Assembly (NCBI GenBank): GCA_004369045.1
Contig: ML213520.1
Coordinates: forward strand, 496,001-560,000
From: Heliocybe sulcata
Lineage: Eukaryota > Basidiomycota > Agaricomycetes > Gloeophyllales > Gloeophyllaceae
DNA: 64,000 nt
Direction of reading: 5' to 3'
Below the pieces are notes generated by a model. The model did not search any database, was not told where the DNA came from, and worked only from the letters and a program-made list of their open reading frames with translations. This document shows, piece after piece, positions 22,638 to 34,661 of the stretch; the stretch's first letter is position 1, and each line of letters begins with the position of its first letter. The translations under genes were made by a program, and so were the position numbers.

Positions 22638-23752
22638 TCGCATCGCAGCGTAATAATCTTGTAATGGGGAACGCAACGTCATGTTAGTGGTGGGCAGCGT
22701 GTCCGAGGACTTGTGTGCTTTGTCTCATGTTTTCGTATCTGCTATTGTTCCTCATCCTCTTTTTCTCATGCATCATCCAGCCTCTCCGTTTTCCTCATCT
22801 TATCTGTCTTGTGCATCTCATCCCCGTCTCTCACGATCATATGTATATTGTAGTTGCAGGCACTTGCAAATGCGTCTTTGCAGAAGAGAAACGAATTCAT
22901 GAATGCCTCGTGTCACGACTGGTTGTGGGTCATCAGTTCGCATCGAGAGGAGTGTCGCCACAGTGATTTCTGTTCGAGGACTGCCAGAATTTTTGAGACA
23001 CGACTGCTTTGGTCACGCTGTGACAGTCACGTGATTTCCCAATGTACAGTGTGTTCCAAGGCATTGATGGATCACCAATATTATTAATTCTGCCATGCCA
23101 CAGGCGCCCAATAACAACAGCTTGCATATGGGTGATTGGCCTTGAATTACCAGGGACGGGGACGGTAAGTCATAGAGAGCCTCACAGTCAGGCTGAGACG
23201 CCAAGCACCAATCGCAAAACACAGTACTTCGGCATAGACGAATAATGAGTAGACTCGCAGTACGCTATAATGCGGATACACTTGGATTGACTTGATCCAT
23301 CTTTGCTTCAGCTCAGGGCTTCCAGCTTCAGCTTCAGCATCCATACTAGTTGATGGCTAATATGGAACCATATATCCCACTGAGATGCTGGCATAGGGCG
23401 AGCGTTCACATGCACATACACTTGTAGGAGCACTCGTTGTAAGTTCACCATCGCCTGAGGCGCCATCATCCGTAGCAGGGCAATATCGCGTTAATTATAT
23501 GCTTCTTCCCAAATATGACGCGATGCTTACCTATCTGAGTTAGATTCTCCCAAGCGGTATTGATAAGATGGCTGCAAAACCTCCCAGTAGCGTTTATTCA
23601 CCAATCTTATCTCCGCACCGGCGCATTTACACCCCAGAATATTCTCAAACGCGAGTAGGCAAAAGCCGTTCACCGTTCACCTATATCTAAGGCATGCTTC
23701 ACCTCGCCTACTCAAGCACATCCTGCCCGATTTTGCTGTACCATCTACCGCA
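22638..23752. other. Intergenic stretch, no gene seen
   Basis: About 1.1 kb of Def1 3' region and promoter of the MDR gene, with only short frames. It contains a palindromic TCACGTGA at 23027-23034, a common bHLH (Cbf1/Pho4-type) core. Confidence 0.5.
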
Positions 23753-24826
23753 ATGCCGTCCTGGTCGAATACCCCGTCGGGCACGATGAAAGCCGCCGTG
23801 CTCACGAAGCCAGGTGCGAGCCCGCCTTCCGCTTGTTTCACCATCCAGTCCGATTACCCCAAGCCGACGCTTCCTTCCGAGAAGTGGCTCCTCGTGCGCG
23901 TTCATGCTGCAGGCCTCAACCGCGCTGAGCTGCGCGGGCGCAACAACGAGGCGCCTGGAATCCCCGAATTCGGGCCATTTGTGGACGAGTTCCATATCGA
24001 CCCGCCTGCGATCCTCGGCGAGGAGTTCGTCGGGACGGTCGCGGTCGCAGGCAAGGAGACGAATTTCAAGGTGGGGGACAAGGTCAGCGCGTGGATCTAT
24101 GGAGGAGGGAAGGCGCACGACGGGACGTACGCGGAGTACGCGCTGTGCCTGGCGGAGAGGGCGGTTAAGTTCGAGAGCAGTCTACCGTGGGATGCGCTGG
24201 GAGGCATCCCGATGAGCATGTGGACGGCGTATGGCAGCTTGTTTGAGAGTGCGGAGACGAAGCCGGGGTCGGTTGTGGTGGTGCATGGGGGGACCTCATC
24301 GGTTGGGATCTGGGCCATCCTGTTGGCGAAGGACAAGGGATGCACCGTCATTGCAACTACCCGGCAAAAGGACAAGCTCGCGAAGTTGAGAGCCGCCGGG
24401 GCGGACCACGCGCTGCTGGATGACGAGTCACTTGTGGGCAATGTGAAGGCGCTCTACCCCAAGGGTGTCAATACGGTCTTCGAGCTCGTTGGCCCGGACA
24501 AGCTCGAGAAAATCGCGTTTCCTATGCTCGCTCGCCACGGCGCTTGCGTCGTCTCCGGTATCCTGACCAAGGTCTGGGCGCTCAACGACTTCACGCCCGC
24601 TATGATCCCCGTTACGCGCAAGCTGTGCTTCTTCACGTGCATGGGCAACGAAGATATCGAGGGCGCAGATGTAGTCTTGCAGGATGTAATCAGGAAGGTT
24701 GAGAGCGGTGTGTTCAAGAAAGAGGTGTATCTGGACAAGGTGTTCAAGCTGGAAGACATCGGGAAAGCGCATGAATACATGGAAGAGAACAGAGCCGTCG
24801 GAAAAGTCGTCATAACTATCGAGTAG
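23753..24826 (+). CDS. MDR-superfamily NAD(P)H:quinone oxidoreductase-like protein
   Basis: A 357-residue medium-chain dehydrogenase/reductase, the usual family size. The GroES-like half has KWLLVRVHAAGLNRAELRGR, PAILGEEFVGTV and FKVGDKVSAWIYG. The Rossmann half has VVVVHGGTSSVGIWAILLAK, matching the NADP-binding GxxxVG pattern, then CTVIATTRQKDKLAKLRAAG. I do not see the Cys/His set expected for a zinc ADH, so the QOR-like, zinc-free branch is favoured. It is intronless, unlike almost every neighbour, and the coding region is visibly GC-rich. That could mean retroposition, horizontal gain or simple intron loss. The substrate cannot be told from sequence. Confidence 0.9.
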   Translation: MPSWSNTPSGTMKAAVLTKPGASPPSACFTIQSDYPKPTLPSEKWLLVRVHAAGLNRAELRGRNNEAPGIPEFGPFVDEFHIDPPAILGEEFVGTVAVAGKETNFKVGDKVSAWIYGGGKAHDGTYAEYALCLAERAVKFESSLPWDALGGIPMSMWTAYGSLFESAETKPGSVVVVHGGTSSVGIWAILLAKDKGCTVIATTRQKDKLAKLRAAGADHALLDDESLVGNVKALYPKGVNTVFELVGPDKLEKIAFPMLARHGACVVSGILTKVWALNDFTPAMIPVTRKLCFFTCMGNEDIEGADVVLQDVIRKVESGVFKKEVYLDKVFKLEDIGKAHEYMEENRAVGKVVITIE

Positions 24827-25830
24827 GTCGAATACCAGAACAGAAGAGGATTGCGCACTTTTGTAGAATGCATCCCTGTGATCGATTATGTCGAATTATG
24901 CCGAAATAAGGCTTCGGTGAGATCACTGTGAAGTAGCATTAGTGGTACTTAGCGTGAAAACGCTGCTCTTGCGGAATGGGGTCATGACGAGCTCGGGATT
25001 GCTACCGCAGAAAGCAACGAATCCTGGTGTGGCTGCAGCGTGGGTTTGGAAGCAAAACACGTGACAGGATATTCTGGCGCGCCGTCGGTAACGCGTCACG
25101 GCACCACCCTAGTCACGGCTATCTATGCATATGGAACATTTTTACGTCCCTTTCCTACAAGATGAAGAAGACTCGGTCCGCTGAATTACACATCATCTAC
25201 GACTGCGCACGCACCAGGTATATATGCTGCTTTTAATTTTGACCGCTACTTTGGTGGTATGACAAGCTAAATTTTGAAGTACTGTGTTGCCGACTCGCTC
25301 ATCTTCTATGTCGCCCCCGAGAATCCTCCGTGGGGATATCCCCCGGTGAAAGACATCGTTCTGCTCGTTGTACGCGATGCCCATGCTGATCAATCGCGCG
25401 AACGGCAAAAAGAGTTATCAGCTTGACTCAGGATCAAGATGCATTAGCATCCACTGGCCGGTCTCAGAGCACAGAGTAGAGTCTCGCCCGTCAGTCAGAG
25501 CTCTGGTAAAGCGGGACGATCCTTAGGATATCACGTGGAACCTACAGGAGTTTGTGAGACTGCGGATGGAGCTCGCTATGATTCACAATACGGATAGCTG
25601 GGATGATAGTGCTCCTCCGGATCACGAGGCGGCACGGGTGAAGACACAGTAGTACACATTCCTTTGCTGCTGTCAGAATGCCGGGCAAGATGATCGATGA
25701 ATACTGGAGCGGGAGCGAATTTCATCGACTTCAGGGCAGGTATTGCTGGGCATAGCGCATGCATTTCATGGAGTGCGAGCAATACAGGACTGGACATAGA
25801 GAAGAGAGATACAAAACGACGACCAAACGC
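24827..25830. other. Intergenic stretch, no gene seen
   Basis: About 1 kb between the MDR gene and the 3' end of the eL43 gene, with short frames only. It holds a CACGTG at 25058-25063. Confidence 0.5.
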
Positions 25831-26400
25831 TCAAGCCTCCGTCAACTCGCGGAGACGACGGACCGTACTGACAAAATCGCCAGTCAGCAACCGGCAGCGA
25901 GATGTGACAGTATTGCGACGTACCTCCGGACAGTCGCAGCCGCGGTTGTGGACACAGTCCATGCACCGCCTGCTATCGTCTTTCGGCATGCTTTGCAGTG
26001 CCAGATACCGACCGCCGTCCTCTTTACGCAGTCCTGTCATGACAATGGCAATGAGCAAGGGTTAGAGTACGTCCGCTGTACTCGAGCAATACACACCTTG
26101 CCGCAGAAAGAGCAGGTGTATCTCGCGTGTTGCGAGATCTCCATCTATTCCACTACTGTCAGAAGGACGCTCGGAGTAGTATCACTGACGACGACGTACC
26201 TTCTTCACCTGTTTACGGAGGGAGGCACCGTAACGCTATTGACCCGACGAATCCATGTGAACACTCCATCCAAACGCCCCTTCCAAGATGTCTACTCACA
26301 GTACCGTACTTTCCGGTAACGCCGACCTTCTTGGTGCGCTTGGTCTACAAAAACGGATGGTCAGCAACGCACAACGCCAGCCTCGCAAGATACGCACCAT
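25831..26400 (-). CDS. RPL43: 60S ribosomal protein eL43 (RPL43/L37Ae)
   Basis: A zinc-ribbon protein of the large ribosomal subunit. Five exons give [62 protein letters not shown] followed by [19 protein letters not shown], and [11 protein letters not shown]. The four zinc ligands (C-x2-C twice) are intact and the length, about 92 residues, is standard. The first exon codes only the initiator Met (26398-26400), followed by a 53-bp intron (26345-26397). Yeast RPL43 genes also have an intron right at the start codon, so the position looks ancient. It diverges from the PPR gene over 312 bp. The start is certain from conservation. Confidence 0.96.
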
Positions 26401-26712
26401 TTTTGAGGATTACGGCCGGGGTCGTCGAGCTTGATGCGTGTTGCCGAACGGATTGCACAATGAGTGCCAGGGACTTCCCGTAAAACTATACAGCTTGACC
26501 AGTCTCCCAGAAGGGAAAAAGCGGGAAATTCCGACATAGGCTTCCGGCCAGCCTTTCACGCCGCACAGCATGGCCTTTGTGACACTTCACGTGAGGGACT
26601 TGCCCGTGACGATCGAGCACGCTAGCACATTTTCTTTCCCTAAGCGCGTGTGGCCGCTCAGCGCAGAAATCCTCTTCATCTTCTCCAGTTCCGACTTGTC
26701 ATACTACCATCC
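26401..26712. promoter_or_regulatory. Divergent promoter region, eL43 / PPR gene
   Basis: A 312-bp gap between divergent starts, expected to hold the strong ribosomal-protein promoter. Pyrimidine-rich runs occur near 26685-26700. A 61-codon frame starting 26570 has no recognisable content. Confidence 0.5.
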
Positions 26713-29558
26713 ATGTCGCGACATCTCCTGCTTCCCCATGCTCTTATGGATTTGACATGGCTTCGCGTCTGCTCTCGCTCTGAACTGATTGTTTCGCAAC
26801 ATCCGAGGAACTTTAGTGCGTTCAGGAACGGGGGCATGAAAAGACATATGAGCCAGGCTGCATTGGCTCAGGCGTCACGTTCTTTGCCAATGGAGATTGA
26901 TGCTGCGCCGGCAGTCAATTCGTTACATGGCCGGTACGTTCTAATGCATGTACAACATCGGTTCGGTCCAATTTATTGCTTCGTGTTTCCAGTCGAAAAC
27001 GGACGCAAGACAAATCCTTGGTCCCGCGCAGTGCTACAGCACTCTCAGACTTGGAGAAGCGGGTCGAAGCCCTGCAGGGCACGGTTCTACGGGAGGTATT
27101 GCCGCTATCTAGTCTTACCTTGGTTTCACGCTGAATCACGCTCTTTGATTCGATAAACCGCAGGAGACTGTGATAGACGTTCCGTCGTATAGTGAAGATG
27201 ATTTACTTTCTATATATGAAGACCTCCTGGCCATCCCCAGTTCTGCACAACAAGAGTCAATAGCAGAAGCAGAGGAGGCCAAACTTTCTATCGAAGAAGA
27301 AGATCGCCTTACAATTCAAGCGTTGTCGGACCGTCTACTTCAGCCCGACAAGTCGTCCGAGATTTCGCGAGTCAGACGTATTGTGGCTCAGATACAGTCA
27401 GTTCTGGACAAGACAAGAGCCGCCATGGAGACGGAAGGAGAAGGAAGCGGCACGAAGAAGACGGAAAGTCCCTCGACAGTCGTGCAAATGAAAGAGCTAG
27501 AGTCCCTGGTTCGAACTGCTGTAGGTCTATCTGCTTTCGGAATTTCTCCACTTCATCCCTAACGTCATGTGTAGCTGCTGGAAAGCGACCCAGACATTGC
27601 TGAGCATGCCCTCACATTCAAAACGGTATGCACACTTCATGCTGTTGAATCCCCCTCGCTGAAATGAAGCTATATCCGCGCAGCGTATCGGAGTGAGGAA
27701 GCTGCTTGAGGAGGACGTCTCGGACGAGATCGTTAAATGGTACGCCAGGAAGGGTGATATCCAGAACGTAGAACGCCTACTTAAGAAGTATATCAAAGGT
27801 TTGCCTGCACGCATCCCATGCAATACTACATATCTGATATTTGCGTGCACAGGTATCCCAACCGACACCCAGCGGCACATGCATGTCAAGGCTCATCTCG
27901 TCGCCACGCCGGCCGGAACCCTCCCCGCAAGTGCGTTGACTGTGCTGCATGATTACGAGTCCGCCGGTCTCCCAGCACCAATGAAGACATACACCATCTG
28001 CATCTTCTCCCTGTTGAAGGTAGGCAGCACAACCGCATCGGCACAGGCCTGGGACCTCTTCGCCCATATGCGCTACGTCGCTCACCCGAACCCCGACGCG
28101 CACCTCTACGCGATCATGATACGCGCATGCGCCGGGTCATTCCCTTCCAGCCAGGCGGTCGGCAGGTCGGAGCCCGAGCGCGCTCTTGATCTCTGGACGG
28201 AGATGACTGTGGACAGGGGCATCGAGCCGACGTTGCAGGCGTATAACGCGGTCATCGCGGCGTTGACGGCGACCGGCGAGAGGGAGTACATGACGGAGGG
28301 GTTCCGGCTTGCGAAGGAGATGATGGACGGGGGGCGTGATGCAAGGGGGGTGCCGCGGTTCCTTCCGGACGAGCATACGTTCATTGCGTTGCTGGAGGGC
28401 GTGAAACGCATGCGCGATTTGCCGCGTGTGAGGTGGATCCTGGCGGAGATGGTGAAGGCGACGAGGGAGCGGGGACTGGTGTTGAACTCGGATATTATGC
28501 GGCACGTATTCCATGCGTATGCTTCATATCGAGCGCCTTTCCAGAGAGAGGAAACGCGGGTTGTAGAGGACAGGGCGCCCACGATGAAGAAAGAGGAGAT
28601 ACAAGGCGTCGCCCACCGTACGGAGGAGGCTGGCCCTGTTGTGCTAGGCAACGATGGTCGATTCTCCCATATCCCTCCACAAACTCAGGCCGAGGTGCTA
28701 CGTGAGGTCGACTTGCTCTTTTCACGTATTACAGACCGTAACACGGACGCATCGAGCTACAACCCCTTCGGAAACGTCGAAATCACAACGAAGTTGCTGA
28801 ACGCCTACCTCTCTGTTTATTACGCCCATGCACCCCTCGAGATCATCCGCGTGGCATGGAGGACTCTGTTCGCGCTGCACGGCTTGCCCAAAAACGCGTA
28901 CACGTATACTGAGGCGATGGAACGCTTAGTGTATCACACCAGCAGAAAAAAGCGGGAAGGGGCGGCGAAGATTGTGAAGGAGATCTGGCTGGAGTGGAGG
29001 GAAGTGGAACGGCAGTGGCTGGAGGATCCGAAGGCTCTTGCGGTCCAGTATGTGAATGCGCGTATGGTTGAGCGGATGCACTCCGCCATGCTTAGAATGA
29101 TGACTCAGTACGTCGCAGTTCCTACGCTGGCATCCTGTGTGCACGCGAACTATACTGAACCTATTCCCGTTGTTCACAGCTACGGAGCATTAGACGACGC
29201 GCTTCTCCACGTCGCGGCCTTCGTGCAAGTATATCCGCCTGCCAACCTGCGTGATATGCCGCCCTTGTCACCCCTACGCTCAACTCGCACTGTGTTGTAT
29301 GCTCCCAAACCTTTAGTTCGCCTCACATCCGCTGTCGACGTTCCTGACGATACGGTCTCTCCCCTCTTAACCTTCTCGGATCTCGAGTTGCTCCATCATC
29401 GATTGGTTGCAGCCCGTGACGCGGAGGGAATCAAGTACGTGAAGTGGGTAGCCAAGGCCTATGAAGGATCTTTGAGGCGGAGAAGAGCCAAGCTCATGAA
29501 GGACACCCGATCTAGGGGCTCCAGCTCGAGTGTGGAGTCGGAATCTGCACCATCTTAG
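26713..29558 (+). CDS. Pentatricopeptide-repeat (PPR) protein, probably mitochondrial
   Basis: PPR proteins bind organellar RNA through tandem 35-residue helical hairpins. The start MSRHLLLPHALMDLTWLRVC is basic and hydrophobic, with no early acid, like a mitochondrial presequence. A charged region with LSDLEKRVEALQGTVLRE follows, then ESLVRTALLESDPDIAEHAL and EEDVSDEIVKWYARKGDIQN. PPR-like units follow: PAPMKTYTICIFSLLKVGST, NPDAHLYAIMIRACA, EPTLQAYNAVIAALTATGER, LPDEHTFIALLEGVKRMRDL, and a later NAYTYTEAMERLV. Introns include a short one in HGR/RKRTQDKS, one after GTVLRE, and one after YIKG. About 870 residues. It may be a mitoribosome-associated or rRNA-processing factor such as fungal Ccm1, but the exact orthologue is not established. 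Confidence 0.85.
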
Positions 29559-29836
29559 ATAATTTTTGCCAATCAACTCCTCATCTGGTCTCTACGTAAA
29601 TGGACAACTCGCATGTATACGGATAACAGGTACTCCTCCCTGCTGCCGCTATGGGTGGCGGCGGAAGATGACTACGCATCCCAACTGGGTCTAATAGTCT
29701 CATTTTTACTATATACCACACTTATACCACTCCGCGGAAGGTCAGTTCATTACAGGTGAGTATTACAGGTCATCAATATTAGGATGAAATCCGGGCTGAG
29801 TCCCATCCAAGCACGTCCAAGAGGTAAATGAGTCTA

Positions 29837-32571
29837 TTATACGGTGATATCACCCTTCCGGTCGAACTTCTTGCTGTCGTCATCTTCGCTGCCTGTTTCC
29901 TCCTTCTCATGTAAGTTCGATGTCGGGCCCTTGTAATGGCGGTGACCGCTGCGTATTCCGGTGAGTATAGACCGGTTTCCTACCTCAGTAGCCAGCTTAC
30001 CCAATAATAAACCAAATCCTGGAGTAACTCGTTAGTGACGCTTTCTCGACGGTGCAGGAAGGCTCCTTACCCAGATAAAATGACAACACCGCCTGTGATA
30101 ACCTATTACAAGAGGATCCATTTGAGCCAAGGGCGCGCATAGGGCAAGACGACCACTTACCGAAGCATAATTCATGTTTTGAGGGGTGACCGGGAGTTCG
30201 GTTGGTAATGAGAAAATGACGCAGACGAATAGCGTCCAAAGGCAGCAGTTGATGTTGCAAGCCCACCCAAGAAGGCCGTCGCCCATGTAGAAGGGTCCTG
30301 GCTTGAACTCAACCTCAGGGTGGTTACGGTATAGCCGACGCCTAGACGTTGCCATCAACAACTGTGGGTGAGTACTCGGAGAAGACTCGTCACTCACAAG
30401 AAAATCGGGATAATGTACGATAAATCCAGGGCAATAGCGCAAAGCGAGAAGATCGCATTCGCGGCAACAGGGCTCGCAAAGTCCAACAAGCCGGGGAGGA
30501 CGCTGAAAATGGTCGTTGCCCAGATTGCTCGCAGAGGCGTCTGCGTGATCTTGCTGTTCTGAGCCAGGTAGCCTCTGTCGGGGAAACCATGGTCTCTGCT
30601 GAAGGCGTAAACCGTGCGCGAGCAAGCCTGCAAGGCGGTCTGGCAGACGAAGAATGCTGTCAAGCAGACGAAGGCCTATATATACGTGAGATCGACGATC
30701 GTAGCTGCGGCGATATGAGGACGTACCCATAGGATCAAAGCGCCCGTCTTGCCCATGCGCAGAACCATGATCTTAAAAGGCCATGTTTCACCATCGTTTA
30801 CAGGAGCGTCCTAACCTTCTACTTACCTCAAGGAAAGCTTCGCCAGAAGCACCAGGAAGGTTCTCCCTACACTCATGTCAGGTATGATGATATCGGATGC
30901 CTAGAGTGATCGCTTACAAGGGGCCTGAGCAGAGGACCAGCACAATGTTCAGCAGCCAGCCCAGTAGACCGGTGCCGATGACAGCAATGAAGATTGCAGC
31001 GGGAGCTGGAAGGGTCGTCAGAAGAGATAGACAGCGAGTATGCATTCCGAGATAGGTATACCTGCATAGGCTGCCCTCTTAACTTCCTCACTATGCACCA
31101 GGCTGAATACACCATATTTCAGACTAGCGAAGATATGACGTACGAGATGTGGGCTGTCGCGTCGTAATCGGTCATCTGAACACAACCTCAGTCAGTATTC
31201 TGCAGATAGCCGGCAAACAATCGACCCACAGTCCATTGAACACTGAGCAATCCGAAGAGGAAAGCGATTCCGCCATTCCAGCCACTCGCCTGGTTGATGA
31301 GGCCTTCGGAACCGAAGACGTACGAGGCTGCATGCATCTCCGAGCGTGGCGTGGTCGCCAAGAGCACAATGATGATGACTGCGAACGATAGTGTCGTCAA
31401 ATTGCTTGCGTAGATGTACGAAAGCAGAAGCAACACGCACGGATGGTGGCTCCCAGGTTAACGAAGACGAAACCTCGAGTGAAGAAAGCAAGGTGACGAG
31501 TCGCGAAGGAGTTCTGTGGTGGAAAGTATGAGGCCCTACATACTGTACGCCGCCGGCAACATGGTACTTACAAGGATACCGTGGAATACAAGAAGTCCGG
31601 CGAATAATCCGACAGTCTTGCCCTATAGAAAGGTACTTGAGAATGCTCGGGCTGATCATAAGCCTGAGCAGGGTTCACTTACGGCAGTCACTTCGTAGCT
31701 GCCATCCTGAAAATCAGGTTTTAGTCAGCGCAAACAGGCGCGGGGTCGAAATTGCCATACCTTTCCAATTACAACTGCCGCCCAGATCATGTTCGCCAGA
31801 CCGAACTCCGTAGACGAAAGACCTGCTACCTGACCTAGGAAAAACTCGTGTAAGGGGACTCTGGATTGCACGGAAATCCTGGAGATCTCACCAAGGATGT
31901 TGAGCCACCCTACTACCCAGCCGACGACTGGGCGGTGTTTCTTCGGGCATAACTGAGCAGAAGCAGTGTATCTGTCCGCCAATAATGTGTCAGATCAATG
32001 AATGGACCGGAAGCATCTACAGGCAACTGACAGACCGCCGCAGGTGGGGAAGGCGCTGACAATTTCTGCGATACTCGATCCTTGTTTTATGTGTCAGTAT
32101 AGCACCATAGTCCTCACTGTGAGATACGTACCCAGCGTGAAGCACATGCATGCTCCCAAAATCCAACACCACGTCACCTTCCAAGCGGATCAGTCCGACA
32201 TTCAATAAACGTGGGTAACAGATCTCACGGAAGAAGGACCACCAAGCAGTAGAGGGGTATTGAATGTAGTAGCCACGCTCGAGCAGAGACCCTGCACGGG
32301 TGGGTAATGAGTGACCGGATTTGACTGGGACTGATCCCAACAGCGATGGATCCTCACCATTATACTAAAAGCGAAACTGATCTGCAGGAACGTCGCATAG
32401 GTCAGGAGAGCACTGCCAGTATGGAGAGTGCCTTCTACTCGCCGTGGCAAGATTTGAAAACTCCCTCTTGAACGATGGGACGTATCCCAACGCCTCCAGC
32501 TCCCTATCATCGTCGTTCAAGGTTGACGACGACCCCACAGACTGGACGTGCACTGTCGTATCCGGTGCCAT
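29837..32571 (-). CDS. Amino-acid/GABA permease of the APC superfamily (UGA4-like)
   Basis: A 12-helix importer of amino acids, GABA or choline-like compounds at plasma membrane or vacuole. The start MAPDTTVHVQSVGSSSTLND leads to DDRELEALGYVPSFKREFS, the conserved cytosolic lead of this fungal subfamily. Helical segments follow: TWCWILGACMCFTLGTSIAE, GLYTASAQLCPKKHRPVVGW, AGKTVGLFAGLLVFHGILNS and IAFLFGLLSVQWTMTDYDAT. The last continues AHISEEVKRA, the typical APC motif. Later come GFPDRGYLAQNSK, VAANAIFSLCAIALDLSYII and the end RHYKGPTSNLHEKEETGSED before the stop at 29837. About 12 short introns; most joins preserve conserved motifs but a few in the first third were not resolved. Substrate not determined. 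Confidence 0.88.
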
Positions 32572-34661
32572 TTTACGACTGAGGCAGATTCTTAGAACGC
32601 TTGAGGGGGAGCAAGCGTGAGGTTCAAGCCTTTTATGAGCCGTCGAGGAGGTCTGCTCCAACGATGAGCGTTCACGGTCGCACAGGATTGATGGCAGAGA
32701 CCAGGTATTAAAAGGCGCAGGCCCTTACGATAACCCCCCATTTCGTAACCGCTGAATTTCTGATAACCGGTAGCAAATTTACTCTTTCTGGCAAGTGGGA
32801 ACACCAGTGCTGTGCTAAACGCGCGGTTCCTGGGGCTTATCGTTGGTCTTCTCGTCTTCTTAGCTGAGAATCTACCAAGTCCTCTTACGTCGGTAGCCGA
32901 CAGAGGTGTGCGGTATATGCACGCACATTTTCTTTGCATATGGATGGGTTTTGATGCTTTAACAGCCGGTTTGATCACTCTAGGGTCAGTCGTTTCACCT
33001 GTACAGTTCCGAGGGGCCAAGGAAAGCGCAACGGAGCCATTCACTACTTTATATCAGCTGCTAAGGTCAACAGGCACCTCAAGTTACGGACTAGCGTTTA
33101 ACCTCCTTCGCATCAGCTGTGGCGCCGGTCTCCAAGTTAAACATTGGACCCACTTATCGGACCTGTACTTCGTATCCATCTGGTTGGACGGCCTGTCATT
33201 CTCGTCTCTGTCTGTAGGAATATATGGGAAGATCCATCCGGTCGCGACGGATGTACCTCGAGCTATGGACTTCTTGAAAACACTACGGATGCTCAAACTC
33301 GCTCGACCGCTCCTGCTTATCAGCTCTGCTGCTCTCAGATAAGCAGAATATGCCCTTCTTGCGCTGTTTCTCCCCTACTCCTCTCGCTTATCCCGCCTCG
33401 ATTCCAGTGGTGCTTGTCTGGCTTAGATGCAATAGAAGACCTTTCGGATTGAATCGCCAAATTCCGGAGAGCTTCCGCTTATGCCATCTAGAGCGGGTTC
33501 GCTATCTCAATGATAAGGTTCTTGACTACACGACTAAGTACTTACCCCGAGCATGTTGAGGCCTCCTCCGCAACTTCGGTGATACCATGTTGCCGTCGAG
33601 GCCGAGGCGGCTTCGAGGTAAACTCTACCTCAACGAATAGAGCTACTCGTGGAAACTCGCGTCTCAAGGCGAGGTCGAAAAGGAGCGGCTGCGACTGGAA
33701 TTTCTGGAGATTGCCGGTTGCTGTGGCGTTGCTCTCGGTCCCTCCTTTCTCGCCTCATAGAGGTTGGGAATGCTAGCATCAAGGACAACATGGAATAAAG
33801 CGTTACAATTACCTCGAGATCCACTCGAGAATCGAGGTGTTTTCCAGTTTATTAACTCGGCTCGATTCGATTCGACTCGCGGCAACGCTCACTAATCTCA
33901 GACTCACGTCATCTCCGGTTCTATATCATGGAACGGGCGCCGCAGTGATATGCTATTTGGGAGTATGTTATGCCTGCGGACCTTAGCCTGATATAGACAC
34001 CATTGAGGGCCTTGCCTCCAACAGCCGTCCTGTTCCGACCTCCAGTCCGGTTATCTACTGCCTGAACTCTGCGTCGTGCGATGGTCCTGAGAATTAATGG
34101 GGCTGGTCGACACTGATTCAAGGCGCTGATCCTATTGTCCGATTGTTGGGATGTGACTCTAATCGTATCTCCGTCAATGTGCTGCGCAACGACCGTTGGT
34201 AAAACCCAGGACGCCACCTACGAGAACAAGTGACGCAGGAAGTGGGACTATTCAGTCTTGCCTCGTCTACTGGCGGTAGCCCCATGCGCATCTGAATCCA
34301 TTCATGTTGGTGATGCGGTATAATATTCCAAATGCAGCACCTCGCCTCCTGAAGGTCATAGCATCCATATTGCAGTACCTGTATAACCCTTCGTAGCCTG
34401 TCATAAGCCGCCTGTCGGGTGGCTTAAGGAGGTAGACTGAATCGCTGAAGAGTCAGGAACACACGCGCCACCGCCACAATTGCGTGGCAATTATCACGTG
34501 TATAGATTTCCCACATCACGATCACGTGTGAAGCGCGCCTCCCTCAGTTGTGATGCGCGAGTGGTGATCCATTCAAGACCTTCCTCTGGCAACCTCCACC
34601 TCAATCTGCCACCGGCTCTCTACAGGACTCTTCGTACGGCTTGCAGGATCTAGGACGCGCC
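32572..34661. other. Gene-poor stretch with one orphan open frame
   Basis: About 2.1 kb without a gene I can support. A 176-codon plus-strand frame (32812-33342) is open and hydrophobic in places but has no recognised motif and overlaps a 150-codon minus frame. The stretch may be promoter plus decayed sequence. Confidence 0.4.
34495..34528. promoter_or_regulatory. Two TCACGTG E-box cores
   Basis: CACGTG at 34495-34500 and again at 34523-34528, each preceded by AT and T, about 135-165 bp upstream of the coiled-coil gene start. Such cores bind Cbf1/Pho4/bHLH-type factors in fungi. Function here is inferred. Confidence 0.4.

Noticed and set aside
20378-22653. Several alternate-frame frames over the Def1 tail, both strands
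   Set aside because: The Gln/Pro-rich repeat composition keeps other frames open; only the frame continuing the CUE domain is supported by splice sites.
33834-33880. tcgag/ttcga-rich stretch as a repeat or operator
   Set aside because: Only short, irregular matches in gene-poor sequence; not distinguishable from chance.
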